From Gammaproteobacteria bacterium (GTDB lineage: Bacteria; Pseudomonadota; Gammaproteobacteria; Pseudomonadales; JAUIET01), in NCBI GenBank assembly GCA_030429735.1, contig JAUIET010000017.1:30958-94957 (forward strand): 64,000 nucleotides of DNA, in the 5' to 3' direction. The notes beneath the pieces are model-generated. The model searched no databases. It had not been told where the DNA came from and saw nothing but the letters and a program-made list of their open reading frames with translations. Both the position numbers and the translations under genes were made by a program. Position 1 is the stretch's first letter, and each line of letters opens with the position of its first letter. This document shows, in pieces, positions 35,470-46,383 of the stretch.

Positions 35470-36228
35470 TCACTGCGAGCGTGCTTCGTCCGGGAGCGGC
35501 TCAATTCTGATCAGCATGCCGAGTACAGGGTGGTCGAGGTAATGCGTTTCCTTGCTCCGCAGCCGACGTTCCTGGTCGAACAGAAACACCTGCTCAACCG
35601 CCGGCGTTGACCCCAGGTCTCCGGTACTGGTGAATGGCGGAGCAGGCAGGGTGAACGGTTCCAGTTCGTCGAACCCGCCGAGCGCCGAGTCTGAATCAAG
35701 CTGATCAATTGGCGGGTCTGCCTCATATGTGCTGTTTGCGCTGCCCTCGGCGGATTTAAATCGGGTCAGCCAAAACTTTGCTTTCACATGCAAATATCGC
35801 TCTACGCTGATTTGCAGACTGCCTTCCAGCTCGCGATGTGGTCCTTCACGTTCCCCGCCGCGAATGTATACGTAGGGCGCGTGCTCCTTGTCCAGTAAGC
35901 CCTGTTCCCAGCGGTGTGAAAAAAGCACACGTTGATCTCTTGCGCGCTGTATTTTTTGTTTTGCCTTCTGCAAGTGACCATCGAATGACAATTCACTGAA
36001 CAGTTCAGGCTGACTGTTGTTTCTGGATTCCGACGGGAAGCGAACCAGGTTATCAGGGAAGCCAAGTTCCGGCCTGTCTGTCCAGTATTCAGCATACCCG
36101 GGGGCCATGTATTGCTCGAAAACAATCACTTCAATACTGAACCAGCGCGGCTCGGGTTGTGCTGAAAGCATTGGCGCGAACAATACGCAGCAAAGTGGCA
36201 GGAGTAAGCGTAAACGGTGCATGGTCAT
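35470..36228 (-). CDS. csiV: CsiV-like periplasmic protein
   Basis: A 252-residue secreted protein with signal peptide (RLRLLLPLCCVLFAPMLSAQ) and the family-typical N-terminus of the mature part, RWFSIEVIVFEQ. CsiV was described in Acinetobacter-type bacteria as a peptidoglycan-binding protein needed for colony spreading. The gene lies directly downstream of mfd on the same strand, the position it has in Pseudomonas. The HYLDHPVLGMLIRIEP end is the second well conserved part. A longer start 33 bases upstream would nearly touch the mfd stop; I prefer MTMHRLRLLL, which gives a clean signal peptide. Confidence 0.7.
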   Translation of the reverse strand: MTMHRLRLLLPLCCVLFAPMLSAQPEPRWFSIEVIVFEQYMAPGYAEYWTDRPELGFPDNLVRFPSESRNNSQPELFSELSFDGHLQKAKQKIQRARDQRVLFSHRWEQGLLDKEHAPYVYIRGGEREGPHRELEGSLQISVERYLHVKAKFWLTRFKSAEGSANSTYEADPPIDQLDSDSALGGFDELEPFTLPAPPFTSTGDLGSTPAVEQVFLFDQERRLRSKETHYLDHPVLGMLIRIEPLPDEARSQ

Positions 36229-36266
36229 CTTTGGCAGTAGAGCAGGCTGTGATATTAGCACTCAGA

Positions 36267-39200
36267 TCAAGCGGGTGGAGTGAATATTGCCAACAGCTGG
36301 TTAACGAATGTAAAGCGTTCCTCTGCTTGCTCTAATGTTTCGCTGAACTTGAGGGCAGTGGCGCCGTCCATACGATAGGTCATGCTCTTTTTCTGAACCA
36401 GTGTGACCAGCACCATTGGGTCTATTCGAGTGTTCGCGGAGAACTCCAGGCGCCCGCCGCGGGCACCGCAGTCCAGTTTGGCAATACCAATGGCGGAGGT
36501 CTGAATTCGCAGTGCGGCAATTCTGAACAGATTCAGAATTTGTTCGGGCAGCGGCCCGAAGCGATCGATCATTTCTTCGCGTAAGGCAATAAGTTCATTG
36601 TCATCGGCAATGGAAGATATGCGTTTGTACAAAATCAAACGGCTGTGCACGTCGGGCAGGTAGCTGTCCGGAATGAGTGCCGGCACATGCATGTTGATTT
36701 CACCGCCTGGCTCCACCGAAGTTTCCAGATCTATTTCTTCGCCGCTTTGCAAAGCTCTCACTGCGCGCTCCAGCATGTCCATGTACAGTGTGAAGCCAAC
36801 GCTTTGTATTTGGCCACTCTGCTCGTCACCCAGCAGTTCGCCTGCGCCGCGAATCTCAAGGTCATGCGTTGCCAGCGTGAACCCGGCGCCTAGGTTGCCG
36901 GCCTGTTCAATAGCTTCCAGTCGTTTCTGCGCGTCACCAGTCATGGACTTGGGGTGGGGGGTGAACAGGTACGCGTATGCCTGGTGGTGTGAACGGCCAA
37001 CTCGGCCGCGTAACTGATGCAATTGGGCTAGGCCAAACTTGTCCGCTCGCTCGATGATAATGGTATTTGCGGTGGGCACATCAATACCGGTTTCAATGAT
37101 GGTCGTGCACACAAGCACGTTAAAACGGCGATGATAGAAATCCGACATCACCCGTTCCAATTCCCGCTCAGGCATTTGGCCATGGGCTACCGCGCAGCGT
37201 GCTTCCGGAACCAGCGCGTTGATGTTGTCGACCGTTTTTTCAATGGACTTCACTTCGTTGTGAAGAAAATAGACTTGGCCGCCGCGCAGAATCTCGCGCA
37301 ATATTGCTTCTCTCAATACCGGTTCATGGTATTCCCTGACAAAGGTGTTGATCGATAAACGCTTGGCCGGTGGGCTTGCGATGATTGATAAGTCGCGCAA
37401 CCCGGACATCGCCATATTCAAAGTTCTTGGGATGGGGGTCGCGGTCAGGGTCAGTATGTCCACCTCGCTGCGCAGAGCTTTCAAGGCTTCTTTCTGTTTC
37501 ACGCCAAAGCGATGCTCCTCATCTATGACCAATAGGCCAAGCGATTTGTACTTGATGTCTTTTTGCAACAGCTTGTGGGTACCAATAACCACATCAAGTG
37601 TGCCTTCCTTCAGCGCCGCAATGCTTGAATTTTGCTCTTTCGCGCTTTTGAATCGTGACAACACACCGACATTGATTGGCCAGTCTGCAAACCGGTCGTT
37701 AAAGGTTTCAAAGTGTTGTTGCGCGAGCAGGGTTGTAGGCACTAATACAGCCACCTGCTTGCCGTTTTGAACAGCGACGAAGGCCGCCCGAAGTGCCACT
37801 TCCGTTTTGCCAAAGCCGACGTCTCCGCAGACCAGACGATCCATCGGTTGTTCGGAATACATATCCCCCAATACCGCAGTAATCGCGTTTGCCTGGTCGG
37901 GTGTTTCCTCAAACGCAAAACTGTCGGCAAAGCGGCGGTAATCATCGCCAGGATCTTTGAACACATAGCCGGGTCTGGCGGCGCGTTTTGCATTGAGCAA
38001 TAACAATTCGGCGGCAACATCCGCGACTTGTTGCGCTGCTTTCTTGCGTGCTTTCTGCCATTGCTCGCTGCCCAGTCTGTGCAACGGTGCACTCTCTTCC
38101 TCTGAGCCCAGATAGCGGTTGATCAGATGAAGAGAGGAGACAGGTACATACAGTTTCGCTTCTTCCGCGTATTCCAGATGCAGGAATTCAGCGGCCTGAC
38201 CATCGATTTCGAGAATGATCAGTCCTCGGTAACGGCCGACGCCGTGATCGATATGCACCACCGGCGCATTGAGTTGTAGCTCCGTGAGGTTTTTAATTAA
38301 TAAATCCGGGTTAACAACGCGTTCCGGGTCGCGCTTGGCGCTGCTGCGAACCTGTTCCCCAGCCAGTTGGTCTTCGCAGATAATGGCCAACCCGCGGTCG
38401 GTAAACTGGCACCCATCGAGAAGAGGGGAAACAACGCTGAGGTAAGGCGCGTCGCTGTCCAGAAAGGCCTGCCATGAGCCCACCATTTCAGGCTGGACGC
38501 CCAGTGTGGACAAGTTGCGCTCAAGCGTGTTCAAGCGTCCTGCGGACTCAGCGCTGAACAGAATGCGCAGCGGACGTTCAGCATTACCATTCGCATCAAG
38601 CGCTGCGCTCAGTGAATGAAGTGGCTGCTCTGCCCGCCGGTCAATTTCAATATTGGGCCACAAGCGCGTTGCAAACGTCTGGCCTTTCTGGCCGTCGTTG
38701 GTGGCGTCGCTGGACAGCACCACCTGAGGCAGTGCTTTCAATTCAGCAAACAGCTCTTCTACGCGCAGGAATACCTGCTCGGGAGGTAGCAAGGGCCGGG
38801 TAGGGTCAACACCGTACTCGTCAAAACGGTTGCTGACTTCCAGCCAGAACGTCTCTGCTGCTGCGTGAACGTTTTCCTCGCTGATCAATAAAACATCGGC
38901 CGGCAAATGATCCAGCAGCGAGTATCGACGATCAAAAAACAACGGTAAGTAGTATTCGATACCCGCACTGGCAAGACCGGCGCTAATGTCTTGATAAACA
39001 GGGCAGGCAGAATGATCAACGCTGAATTCGGCGTGCCAGCGTTGGCGAAAATGCGCGATCGCGCCGCTGTCGAGCGGAAACTCCTTGGCAGGAAGCAGTG
39101 AAATTGCATTTACGCGCTCGGTAGTGCGTTGCGATTCGGTATCGAAAAATCGCAGCGAAGCAATATCGTCATCAAATAGTTCAATACGCACAGCAGCATC

Positions 39201-39758
39201 TGAACCCATGGGGAACAGGTCAACGATCGAGCCTCTTACCGTGAACTCGCCGTGTTCATAGACGGTGTCTACCCGGCTGTAACCGGCGTCAACCAGGGCG
39301 TTTCGAAAGCTGTTCACCAAAAGCCGCTGGCCTTGCTGCAACGCCAGGCTGTGCCGGCGCAGATAGTCCGGTGACGTGGTGCACTGCATGAGAGCAGTGA
39401 TCGGTACTACCAATATGCCGCGTGTTTGCCCGGTATCGCCGTGCAGCTCGTGAAGCGTGCTCAACCTGTCCGACACGATATCCTGGTGCGGCGAAAAACT
39501 GTCGTATGGCAAGGTTTCCCAGTCGGGTAAATGCCAGACTTTAAGATCCAGGTCTGTACAAAAAAAGCGCAACTCGTTCTCGAGTTGCACGCTTCGTGCA
39601 CTGTCTTCGCAGACTACCAGGGTCAAACCGGGTTGTTGCATGGCCGCCTGAGCAATGGTCAGTGGCTGGCTGCACGCTTCCAGTCCGCGCCAATGCAGGC
39701 GGCCGGCAGCGCCGGGTGGGAGCGGAGGGTTGAACACAGATGCGAGAGGAGTAGACAT
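36267..39758 (-). CDS. mfd: Transcription-repair coupling factor
   Basis: Removes stalled RNA polymerase at DNA lesions and recruits UvrA. From the chosen ATG it has 1163 residues, close to E. coli Mfd (1148). The UvrB-like N-module is followed by the RNA polymerase-interacting domain (NAPVVHIDHGVGRYRGL), the translocase with Walker A CGDVGFGKTEVALRAAF, DEEHRFGV, TATPIPRTLNMAM and the TRG-type motif, then QLRGRVGRSHHQAYAYL and the C-terminal D7 domain. An ATG 60 bases upstream is also in frame, but MSTPLASVFNPPLPPG aligns better with known starts. Divergent from the GAPDH gene. Confidence 0.96.
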   Translation of the reverse strand: MSTPLASVFNPPLPPGAAGRLHWRGLEACSQPLTIAQAAMQQPGLTLVVCEDSARSVQLENELRFFCTDLDLKVWHLPDWETLPYDSFSPHQDIVSDRLSTLHELHGDTGQTRGILVVPITALMQCTTSPDYLRRHSLALQQGQRLLVNSFRNALVDAGYSRVDTVYEHGEFTVRGSIVDLFPMGSDAAVRIELFDDDIASLRFFDTESQRTTERVNAISLLPAKEFPLDSGAIAHFRQRWHAEFSVDHSACPVYQDISAGLASAGIEYYLPLFFDRRYSLLDHLPADVLLISEENVHAAAETFWLEVSNRFDEYGVDPTRPLLPPEQVFLRVEELFAELKALPQVVLSSDATNDGQKGQTFATRLWPNIEIDRRAEQPLHSLSAALDANGNAERPLRILFSAESAGRLNTLERNLSTLGVQPEMVGSWQAFLDSDAPYLSVVSPLLDGCQFTDRGLAIICEDQLAGEQVRSSAKRDPERVVNPDLLIKNLTELQLNAPVVHIDHGVGRYRGLIILEIDGQAAEFLHLEYAEEAKLYVPVSSLHLINRYLGSEEESAPLHRLGSEQWQKARKKAAQQVADVAAELLLLNAKRAARPGYVFKDPGDDYRRFADSFAFEETPDQANAITAVLGDMYSEQPMDRLVCGDVGFGKTEVALRAAFVAVQNGKQVAVLVPTTLLAQQHFETFNDRFADWPINVGVLSRFKSAKEQNSSIAALKEGTLDVVIGTHKLLQKDIKYKSLGLLVIDEEHRFGVKQKEALKALRSEVDILTLTATPIPRTLNMAMSGLRDLSIIASPPAKRLSINTFVREYHEPVLREAILREILRGGQVYFLHNEVKSIEKTVDNINALVPEARCAVAHGQMPERELERVMSDFYHRRFNVLVCTTIIETGIDVPTANTIIIERADKFGLAQLHQLRGRVGRSHHQAYAYLFTPHPKSMTGDAQKRLEAIEQAGNLGAGFTLATHDLEIRGAGELLGDEQSGQIQSVGFTLYMDMLERAVRALQSGEEIDLETSVEPGGEINMHVPALIPDSYLPDVHSRLILYKRISSIADDNELIALREEMIDRFGPLPEQILNLFRIAALRIQTSAIGIAKLDCGARGGRLEFSANTRIDPMVLVTLVQKKSMTYRMDGATALKFSETLEQAEERFTFVNQLLAIFTPPA

Positions 39759-39883
39759 AGAAATGCGTGAAGTTGACGGTACGCCGGTCGGCGTTGCCGT
39801 TGCCGAAAAGCGGGGCATGTTAACCGATTAGCCGTTCGCGTGGCAGTGTCTATACTCAGACAATAATATTGCGCGGCGGCCGG

Positions 39884-39912
39884 TTGTATTTACCGCCCTG
39901 TACAAAGATAAT
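39884..39912 (+). promoter_or_regulatory. Candidate promoter of the GAPDH gene
   Basis: TTGTAT (39884-39889) and GATAAT (39907-39912) with a 17-bp spacer. The -10 has five of six consensus bases, the -35 is weak. It lies 54 bp before the GAPDH ATG. Confidence 0.4.
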
Positions 39913-39965
39913 ACGCCCCGCCAGCCCGCTGGCTGGTACGCACATGGGCAATTGGGAAGGGTTTG

Positions 39966-41435
39966 ATGGCTAAGGAACAACGCAGAGAGCGTCCGGATGA
40001 TTATTTTGCAGACTGGAAGCAGCGCGAAGCGCTTGCTGAAGGCATCATTCCGCTGGTAGGGCAGCTATACCGGCAGAACAATGTAAAGACCTTTATCTAC
40101 GGTCGATCATTGGTTGGTCGTTCTGTAACCAATATTATGAAAACCCACCGCTTTGTTCGCCAGGTCGAGCAAAACGAGCTTTCCGAATTCGAAACCTTTC
40201 CGCTGCTGCAAGCGCTGGTCGAACTTAGCCCTGGCCCTGCGCACATAGATATCGGCATATTAACGGTCGAGTATATGAACGAAGGCGATGGTAAATCGCC
40301 CAAAGAATTTTTGAAGCTCAAGCTTAAGGACATACTGGCCAATACCGAGCACCCGCTGGATCAGCCACAAGATATCGTATTGTTTGGCTTTGGGCGTATC
40401 GGGCGTTTGATGGCCAGGCTATTGGTCGAAAAAGTGGGCGGTGGAGACTCGTTGCGTTTGCGCGCTATTGTTGTTCGTAAAGGCGGTGACGATGATCTTA
40501 TCAAGCGCGCCAGTTTATTGCGCCGGGACTCTGTGCATGGTTCATTTGAGGGCACTATCAGGGTAGACGAAGAACGCCAGTCATTTGTTGCCAACGGCAA
40601 TGAGATAAAGGTGATCTATGCGAGCGCTCCGGATGAAATTGACTACACAGAGTACGGCATCAAAGATGCCATTGTGGTGGATAACACAGGTAAGTGGCGA
40701 GACGATGAAGCGCTTGGCCTGCACCTGAAAAGCAAGGGTGTTAAGAGTGTGATTTTGACCGCACCCGCAAAAGGCAATGTGCCCAACGTGGTGTACGGCA
40801 TCAATAACGATATATTGCGGCCGGAAGACCGCATTGTGTCAGCGGCTTCCTGTACCACCAACGCTATCGTGCCCCCGCTAAAAGCGCTGAACGATAAGTT
40901 TCAGGTACTCAACGGCCACGTTGAAACCGTGCATGCCTATACCAATGATCAAAACTTGATCGACAACTACCATAAAGGAAACCGGCGCGGTCGCAGTGCG
41001 CCGCTTAATATGGTGTTGACTGAAACCGGTGCGGTTAAAGCGGTGGCGAAAGTACTGCCAGAGATGGCAGGTAAGCTGACTGGCAACGCGATCAGGGTGC
41101 CAATCCCGAATGTTTCAATGGCAATTCTTAATCTTGCGCTTGGGCAGGAAACGTCGGTTGAAGAAATTAACGAGTACATGCGCGACGTTGCGCTGCACGG
41201 TGATCTGCGCAGGCAGATTGACTACACCGCCTCGCCTGAAGTTGTGTCCACCGATTTTGTCGGTTCAAGATACGCGTGCATCTTTGATGCGCAGGCGACG
41301 ATAGTGAATGGAAATCACGTTGTACTGTACTTCTGGTACGACAATGAATTTGGCTACACATGCCAGGTAAACAGGGTTGTTGAACAAATGGCGGGCGTGA
41401 AATACGTATCCTACCCAAGCGTAGCAACCGTCTGA
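39966..41435 (+). CDS. gap: Glyceraldehyde-3-phosphate dehydrogenase, long N-terminally extended type
   Basis: 489 residues, about 150 more than classic GAPDH. The first 125 residues form a helical extension (RRERPDDYFADWKQREALAEG, LVGRSVTNIMKTHRFVRQ) found in a Pseudomonas-type paralogue at the same locus beside mfd. The NAD site is FGFGRIGRLMARLL, the catalytic cysteine is in SAASCTTNAIV (Cys296 from the ATG), with the GAPDH end WYDNEFGYTCQV. The direction (glycolytic or gluconeogenic) and NAD/NADP use cannot be set from sequence; in pseudomonads such paralogues are often gluconeogenic. GGGAAGGG precedes the ATG; a TTG one codon earlier is not needed. Confidence 0.92.
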   Translation: MAKEQRRERPDDYFADWKQREALAEGIIPLVGQLYRQNNVKTFIYGRSLVGRSVTNIMKTHRFVRQVEQNELSEFETFPLLQALVELSPGPAHIDIGILTVEYMNEGDGKSPKEFLKLKLKDILANTEHPLDQPQDIVLFGFGRIGRLMARLLVEKVGGGDSLRLRAIVVRKGGDDDLIKRASLLRRDSVHGSFEGTIRVDEERQSFVANGNEIKVIYASAPDEIDYTEYGIKDAIVVDNTGKWRDDEALGLHLKSKGVKSVILTAPAKGNVPNVVYGINNDILRPEDRIVSAASCTTNAIVPPLKALNDKFQVLNGHVETVHAYTNDQNLIDNYHKGNRRGRSAPLNMVLTETGAVKAVAKVLPEMAGKLTGNAIRVPIPNVSMAILNLALGQETSVEEINEYMRDVALHGDLRRQIDYTASPEVVSTDFVGSRYACIFDAQATIVNGNHVVLYFWYDNEFGYTCQVNRVVEQMAGVKYVSYPSVATV

Positions 41436-41533
41436 GATAGCGAGAGTTGGCGCCTGCCGATAGTGTCGGCTGGCCGCTAAAAAATCACGCATTCTTGGCC
41501 GCTCTGATGATGGCGTTCTGGCGCAATGATCAG

Positions 41534-41539
41534 TATACT
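41534..41539 (+). promoter_or_regulatory. Candidate -10 element of the nqr operon
   Basis: TATACT within a CAGTATACTG palindrome, 130 bp before nqrA. The -35 region is not convincing, so activation or a different start site is possible. Confidence 0.3.
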
Positions 41540-41669
41540 GCGCGCACCCTGTTTTGGGCTTCAGTCAACCATTGTTCTGATGTTTGAAGTCCTGATGGGT
41601 CTCCAAACAACAAGGTTCAGCAAGCCACAGTAATGTGGAGTACTGCATGCGAGGAGCAAAGCGCACTCA

Positions 41670-43016
41670 ATGATTAAGATCAGTAAAGGCCTGGATATTC
41701 CCATCAGTGGTAGCCCGCAGGCGCAGATAGACGACGCGCCGAAAGCGCGCTCAGTCGCTGTTCTCGGCTACGACTATATTGGTATGAAACCAACGATGTT
41801 GGTCAAGGAAGGGGACAGGGTTCGTACCGGGCAGGCATTGTTCACCGACAAAAAAACCGAGGGGGTGCAGTACACGGCGCCTGCCACTGGCGTGGTGTCT
41901 GCGATTAACCGCGGCGCAAAGCGCGTTTTTGAGTCGCTGGTTATTGAGTGCGAAGAAGACGAGTTTGTCGAGTTCGAAAAAACCAGCAGCGACGATCTTG
42001 TCAATTTGCAGGCAGCTGATGCGACCAAAACCCTGGTGGAGTCAGGCATGTGGACCGCGCTGCGAACGAGGCCGATGAGCAAGGTGCCAGCGCCCGACAG
42101 CAGAGCACACTCTATTTTTGTAACCGCCATGGACACGAATCCGCTGGCCGGCAATCCGGTACAGATTATTCAGGCCCATCAGCAGGCGTTCAGCAATGGC
42201 TTGACCGTGTTAAGTCGGCTGGAAAGCGGCACGGTATATGTCGTGACGGCAGACCACAGTGGTTTGGTGGGCGCCAACATCAGCGGCGTGAGTTACGAAT
42301 CATTTTCCGGCCCACATCCAGCGGGGCTGGTTGGCACACACATCCATTATCTTGACCCCGTGCACGCCAAAAAAACGGTATGGACGATTGGCTATCAGGA
42401 CGTGATCGCGATCGGGTATTTGTTCACCGAAGGCAAACTGTTTACTGAGCGTACGGTTGCGTTGGGTGGGCCAATGGTGCGCAAGCCAAGAATGCTTAAA
42501 ACACGCATGGGCGCCAGCTTGCTGGAGCTGACCGCCGGTGAACTCGACAACGGAGAACACAGAATTATATCGGGCTCGGTATTGTCTGGTCGCGCAGCGG
42601 CTGGCGTTACTGCCTACCTTGGTCGCTATCACAATCAGGTGTCGGTATTGGCCGAAGGGCGTGATCGAGAATTCATGGGGTGGTTTTCTCCCGGAGCTAA
42701 TCGGCATTCGGTGAAACCTATTTATCTGTCTCACTGGTTTGGCAAAGGTCGAAAGTTTGATATGACGACTAACACCAACGGCAGTGAGCGCGCCATTGTG
42801 CCCATTGGTGCCTACGAAACTGTGATGCCACTCGATATTCTGGCCACACCTCTACTCAAAGCACTGGCTGTCGGGGATACCGAAATGGCCCAGCAATTAG
42901 GCGCGCTTGAGCTGGATGAAGAAGATCTGGGCTTGTGCAGCTATGTGTGCCCTGGTAAATACGAATTTGGGCGCGTGCTACGAGACAATTTGACGCGTAT
43001 TGAGAAGGAAGGCTAA
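41670..43016 (+). CDS. nqrA: Na+-translocating NADH:quinone reductase subunit A
   Basis: The peripheral cytoplasmic NqrA subunit, 448 residues, no membrane helix. It opens with [17 protein letters not shown], the family signature, and shows [16 protein letters not shown] and [19 protein letters not shown] near the end, as in Vibrio NqrA. It helps to position quinone chemistry on the membrane part. First of six structural genes in the order A-F; GAGGAG lies 15 bases before the ATG. A 234-bp leader separates it from the GAPDH gene. Confidence 0.96.
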   Translation: MIKISKGLDIPISGSPQAQIDDAPKARSVAVLGYDYIGMKPTMLVKEGDRVRTGQALFTDKKTEGVQYTAPATGVVSAINRGAKRVFESLVIECEEDEFVEFEKTSSDDLVNLQAADATKTLVESGMWTALRTRPMSKVPAPDSRAHSIFVTAMDTNPLAGNPVQIIQAHQQAFSNGLTVLSRLESGTVYVVTADHSGLVGANISGVSYESFSGPHPAGLVGTHIHYLDPVHAKKTVWTIGYQDVIAIGYLFTEGKLFTERTVALGGPMVRKPRMLKTRMGASLLELTAGELDNGEHRIISGSVLSGRAAAGVTAYLGRYHNQVSVLAEGRDREFMGWFSPGANRHSVKPIYLSHWFGKGRKFDMTTNTNGSERAIVPIGAYETVMPLDILATPLLKALAVGDTEMAQQLGALELDEEDLGLCSYVCPGKYEFGRVLRDNLTRIEKEG

Positions 43017-43019
43017 GGC

Positions 43020-44237
43020 ATGAAAGCAATCCAGAGCTTCTTCGAGCGTATCGAGCCGAACTTCACCAAGGGTGGCAAGTTCCATGCGCTGTTTCCCTTG
43101 TACGAAATGTTCGATACATTCTTTTTTCAACCGTCGACGGTAACCGGTTCGGCAGCGCATGTTCGCGATGGGCTGGATCTCAAACGCGTCATGATCACTG
43201 TTTGGCTGGCAACCTTTCCGGCCATGTTTTATGGCATGTATAACCTTGGTTATCAGGCCAATACCGCCATGGCGGCCATGGGTATTACTGAAGTGGATAA
43301 TTGGCACGGCGCCATCATCAGTTTGCTCGCTGGCTATGATCCTAACAGCCTGTGGGACTGCTTTTGGCATGGTGCTGCCTATTTTGTGCCAATCTATGTG
43401 ACTACCTTTGTGGTCGGAATCGCCTGGGAGTTGCTGTTCGCTGTTAAGCGAAATCATGAAATCAACGAGGGTTTCTTTGTTACCTCGGTCTTGTTTGCGC
43501 TGATCGTGCCACCGAGCGTGCCGTTGTGGCAGGTTGCACTCGGCATTAGCTTTGGTGTTGTGATTGGCAAGGAAGTGTTTGGCGGCACGGGTAAAAACTT
43601 TTTGAACCCGGCACTTACCGGTCGTGCGTTCCTGTTTTTCTCTTACCCGGCGCAGATGTCCGGTGATACGGTCTGGACGGCGGTTGATGGTTTCTCCGGA
43701 GCAACACCCCTCAGTCAATTGGCCAGCGGCGGCGTAGACAGCCTGCAGCAGCCATCCGGAGAAATGCTGACCTGGTTTGATGCGTTCAGCGGCAATATTC
43801 AGGGCTCAATTGGCGAAGTATCCGGAATTGCGATACTGCTCGGGGCGGCATTGCTGCTACTGACGCGAATTGCCTCTTGGCGAATTATGGCGGGTGTATT
43901 GCTGGGCATGGTTGCCACTTCTTTACTGTTTAATGCCATCGGTTCCGAGACCAATCCAATGTTCAGCGTGCCTTGGCACTGGCATCTGGTCGTGGGCGGT
44001 TTCCTTTTTGGTGCCGTATTTATGGCAACTGATCCGGTTTCGGCCGCCATGACGGATACAGGTAAATGGGTATTTGGTGCCCTGATTGGCGTGATGGTGG
44101 TATTGATAAGGGTAGTTAACCCGGCGTTTCCCGAAGGAATGATGTTGGCGATTCTGTTTGCCAACCTATGTGCTCCGCTTATCGATCATTACGTGGTGCA
44201 GGCAAATATTAAGCGGAGGGTTGCACGCAGTGGCTGA
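43020..44237 (+). CDS. nqrB: Na+-translocating NADH:quinone reductase subunit B
   Basis: An integral membrane subunit of 405 residues with about ten helices; binds riboflavin and one covalent FMN. The FMN attachment threonine is T229 in [11 protein letters not shown]. The ApbE-type flavinylation motif S-G-A-T is intact. Glycines known for the quinone and Na+ path lie in the middle helices; I did not assign them individually. It starts 3 bp after nqrA and its end overlaps nqrC by 8 bp. Confidence 0.96.
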   Translation: MKAIQSFFERIEPNFTKGGKFHALFPLYEMFDTFFFQPSTVTGSAAHVRDGLDLKRVMITVWLATFPAMFYGMYNLGYQANTAMAAMGITEVDNWHGAIISLLAGYDPNSLWDCFWHGAAYFVPIYVTTFVVGIAWELLFAVKRNHEINEGFFVTSVLFALIVPPSVPLWQVALGISFGVVIGKEVFGGTGKNFLNPALTGRAFLFFSYPAQMSGDTVWTAVDGFSGATPLSQLASGGVDSLQQPSGEMLTWFDAFSGNIQGSIGEVSGIAILLGAALLLLTRIASWRIMAGVLLGMVATSLLFNAIGSETNPMFSVPWHWHLVVGGFLFGAVFMATDPVSAAMTDTGKWVFGALIGVMVVLIRVVNPAFPEGMMLAILFANLCAPLIDHYVVQANIKRRVARSG

Positions 44238-45027
44238 TAAAGATTCGGTAAAACAAACTCTTATCGTTGCATTGCTGATATGCATTGCATGTTCGGTTGT
44301 GGTTGCAACCACTGCAGTGGCGCTGAAGCCTGAGCAACAGCGCAACAAGCTGCTGGATCGCAACAAGAATATTCTGGCGGCTGCCGGCCTTTACGATGAA
44401 GACCAGCATTCTAACAGTGACATACCTGAACTGTTCGAACAGTTCACCGTGGGCTTGGCAGACCTTGAAGCGAACACTTTGCTGAGCGCCGAGCAAGCTG
44501 CGGAGCAGGGCATTGATCTGGCCAGTTACGACCAACGTAAAGCCAGTAAAGATCCTGAATTGTCCAAGGCTTTAACAGGCGATGAAGACATTGCAGGCAT
44601 CGGCCGACGCGAGCGGTATGCAAACGTGTATATGCTGAAAGACGGTGACGATATACAGCGCATCGTTCTTCCGGTGCGCGGCTATGGTCTGTGGGGAACG
44701 CTGTACGGCTTTATGGCACTGGAAGGCGATATGGATACCGTTGCCGGCCTTGGTTTTTTCGAGCACAAAGAAACGCCCGGGCTGGGTGCTGAAGTGGATA
44801 ACCCAAAATGGAAGTCGATCTGGGTTGGCAAGGAAATTTACGCTGAGGACATGAGCGTGGCCGCTGAAGTGTTGAAAGGGGCTGTCAACAACAATAGCCC
44901 AAAAGCCAGGTATCAGATTGACGGGCTGTCCGGCGCAACGTTGACCAGTCGTGGGGTCAGCAATTTGGTCGAGTATTGGATGGGTGACAATGGCTATGGG
45001 CCATTGTTAGCCACGCTAAGAAAGTAG
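44230..45027 (+). CDS. nqrC: Na+-translocating NADH:quinone reductase subunit C
   Basis: A membrane-anchored periplasmic flavoprotein, 265 residues. One N-terminal helix ([21 protein letters not shown]) and a soluble domain with the second covalent FMN on T239 in [12 protein letters not shown]. It starts at a GTG that overlaps the nqrB stop, preceded by GGAGGG; an upstream ATG gives 24 extra residues in the nqrB reading region and no family counterpart. ApbE encoded later in this operon should attach the FMN. Confidence 0.95.
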   Translation: MADKDSVKQTLIVALLICIACSVVVATTAVALKPEQQRNKLLDRNKNILAAAGLYDEDQHSNSDIPELFEQFTVGLADLEANTLLSAEQAAEQGIDLASYDQRKASKDPELSKALTGDEDIAGIGRRERYANVYMLKDGDDIQRIVLPVRGYGLWGTLYGFMALEGDMDTVAGLGFFEHKETPGLGAEVDNPKWKSIWVGKEIYAEDMSVAAEVLKGAVNNNSPKARYQIDGLSGATLTSRGVSNLVEYWMGDNGYGPLLATLRK

Positions 45028-45075
45028 ATGAACATGCGGCAGATTGAGTTACAAACATTAGTGGAGAGGGTGTAG

Positions 45076-45744
45076 ATGTCACAAACCAAAGACGTTCTGA
45101 TATCACCGATATTCAACAACAACCCCATTGCCTTGCAGATTCTCGGTATCTGCTCGGCGTTGGCGGTCACAACCAGTTTGAACACTACTCTTGTGATGTG
45201 CATAGCACTCACGACAGTGTGTGCGTTTTCGAACTTGTTCATCTCTTTGATCCGCAATCACATTCCGTCCAGCATACGAATAATCGTGCAAATGACGATC
45301 ATTGCCTCGCTGGTGATTGTGGTTGACCAGATTTTGCAGGCCTATGCCTATGCCATTAGCAAGCAGCTGTCAGTGTTTGTGGGTTTGATCATTACCAACT
45401 GCATTGTGATGGGCCGCGCAGAGGCGTTTGCCATGAAAAATCCGCCGATGCCCAGTTTTCTTGATGGGGTGGGCAACGGGCTTGGCTACAGCGTAGTGCT
45501 TTTGTTCGTTGGCGTGATACGCGAGCTGTTCGGCTCAGGCAGCCTGTTTGGCGTGAATATCCTGCCGCTGGTCGCGGATGGTGGCTGGTATCAGGGCAAT
45601 GGTTTGTTGCTGTTACCACCCAGCGCGTTCTTTATCATAGGCCTGTTCATCTGGTTACTGCGCAGCTATCAGCCCGAGCAGGTTGAAGAGTCGGATTTCG
45701 ATATCATGCCGCAATCCGCGAACACGGAGGCTCATCATGCTTGA
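45076..45744 (+). CDS. nqrD: Na+-translocating NADH:quinone reductase subunit D
   Basis: A hydrophobic 222-residue subunit, six transmembrane helices, homologous to NqrE and RnfE. Visible family stretches: [27 protein letters not shown] with the start of the first half and [17 protein letters not shown] with the cysteine that helps hold the intramembrane iron or Fe-S centre between NqrD and NqrE. It is a few residues longer at the C-terminus than Vibrio NqrD. 48 bp after nqrC; overlap of 8 bp (ATGCTTGA) with nqrE. Confidence 0.95.
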   Translation: MSQTKDVLISPIFNNNPIALQILGICSALAVTTSLNTTLVMCIALTTVCAFSNLFISLIRNHIPSSIRIIVQMTIIASLVIVVDQILQAYAYAISKQLSVFVGLIITNCIVMGRAEAFAMKNPPMPSFLDGVGNGLGYSVVLLFVGVIRELFGSGSLFGVNILPLVADGGWYQGNGLLLLPPSAFFIIGLFIWLLRSYQPEQVEESDFDIMPQSANTEAHHA

Positions 45745-46348
45745 GCACTATCTAAGCCTGCTGGTTAAGGCTATTTTTGTTGAGAACATTGCCCTGGCGT
45801 TCTTTCTTGGTATGTGCACCTTTATTGCTGTATCAAAGAAAATTGCAACCGCTGTAGGCCTGGGCATTGCGGTTGTTGTTGTACTCACAATAACCGTGCC
45901 ATTGAACAATATTATCTACGGCTATCTTCTGCAGGAAGGCGCGTTGGCGTGGGCGGGTTTGCCTGACGTCGATCTTGGCTTTCTAGGTTTGCTTAGCTAC
46001 ATCGGCGTGATCGCGGCAATGGTGCAGATTCTTGAAATGGTGCTTGATCGGTACATGCCGGCTTTGTACAACGCTCTCGGTGTATTTCTGCCTCTGATTA
46101 CGGTGAACTGCGCCATTCTGGGTGCATCCCTGTTTATGGTTGAGCGCGACTATTCGTTCGGTGAAAGTCTGGTGTTTGGTTTCGGTTCAGGCGTTGGCTG
46201 GGCGTTGGCAATCGTGCTGCTGGCAGGAATCAGAGAGAAGTTAAAGTACAGCGACGTGCCTGATGGATTGGAAGGCCTGGGCATTACATTTATCACCGTA
46301 GGTTTGATGTCGCTTGGCTTTATGTCATTTGGCGGCATCTCGTTGTAA
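45737..46348 (+). CDS. nqrE: Na+-translocating NADH:quinone reductase subunit E
   Basis: A 203-residue, six-helix membrane subunit, the inverted-topology paralogue of NqrD. It starts [27 protein letters not shown] and contains [16 protein letters not shown] with the second cysteine of the intramembrane metal centre. The ATG overlaps the nqrD stop and has GGAGG eight bases before. An upstream ATG 54 bases earlier lies inside nqrD and is not used by the family. NqrE and NqrD together form part of the electron path across the membrane. Confidence 0.95.
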   Translation: MLEHYLSLLVKAIFVENIALAFFLGMCTFIAVSKKIATAVGLGIAVVVVLTITVPLNNIIYGYLLQEGALAWAGLPDVDLGFLGLLSYIGVIAAMVQILEMVLDRYMPALYNALGVFLPLITVNCAILGASLFMVERDYSFGESLVFGFGSGVGWALAIVLLAGIREKLKYSDVPDGLEGLGITFITVGLMSLGFMSFGGISL

Positions 46349-46383
46349 GACTCGCGTGAGTCGCGGTTAAGGGTAGAGAACTG

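Noticed and set aside
42978..43718. Leftward open frame of 246 codons opposite nqrB
   Set aside because: Antisense shadow of a well supported membrane protein gene; the translation is rich in His, Arg and Gln and shows no domain.
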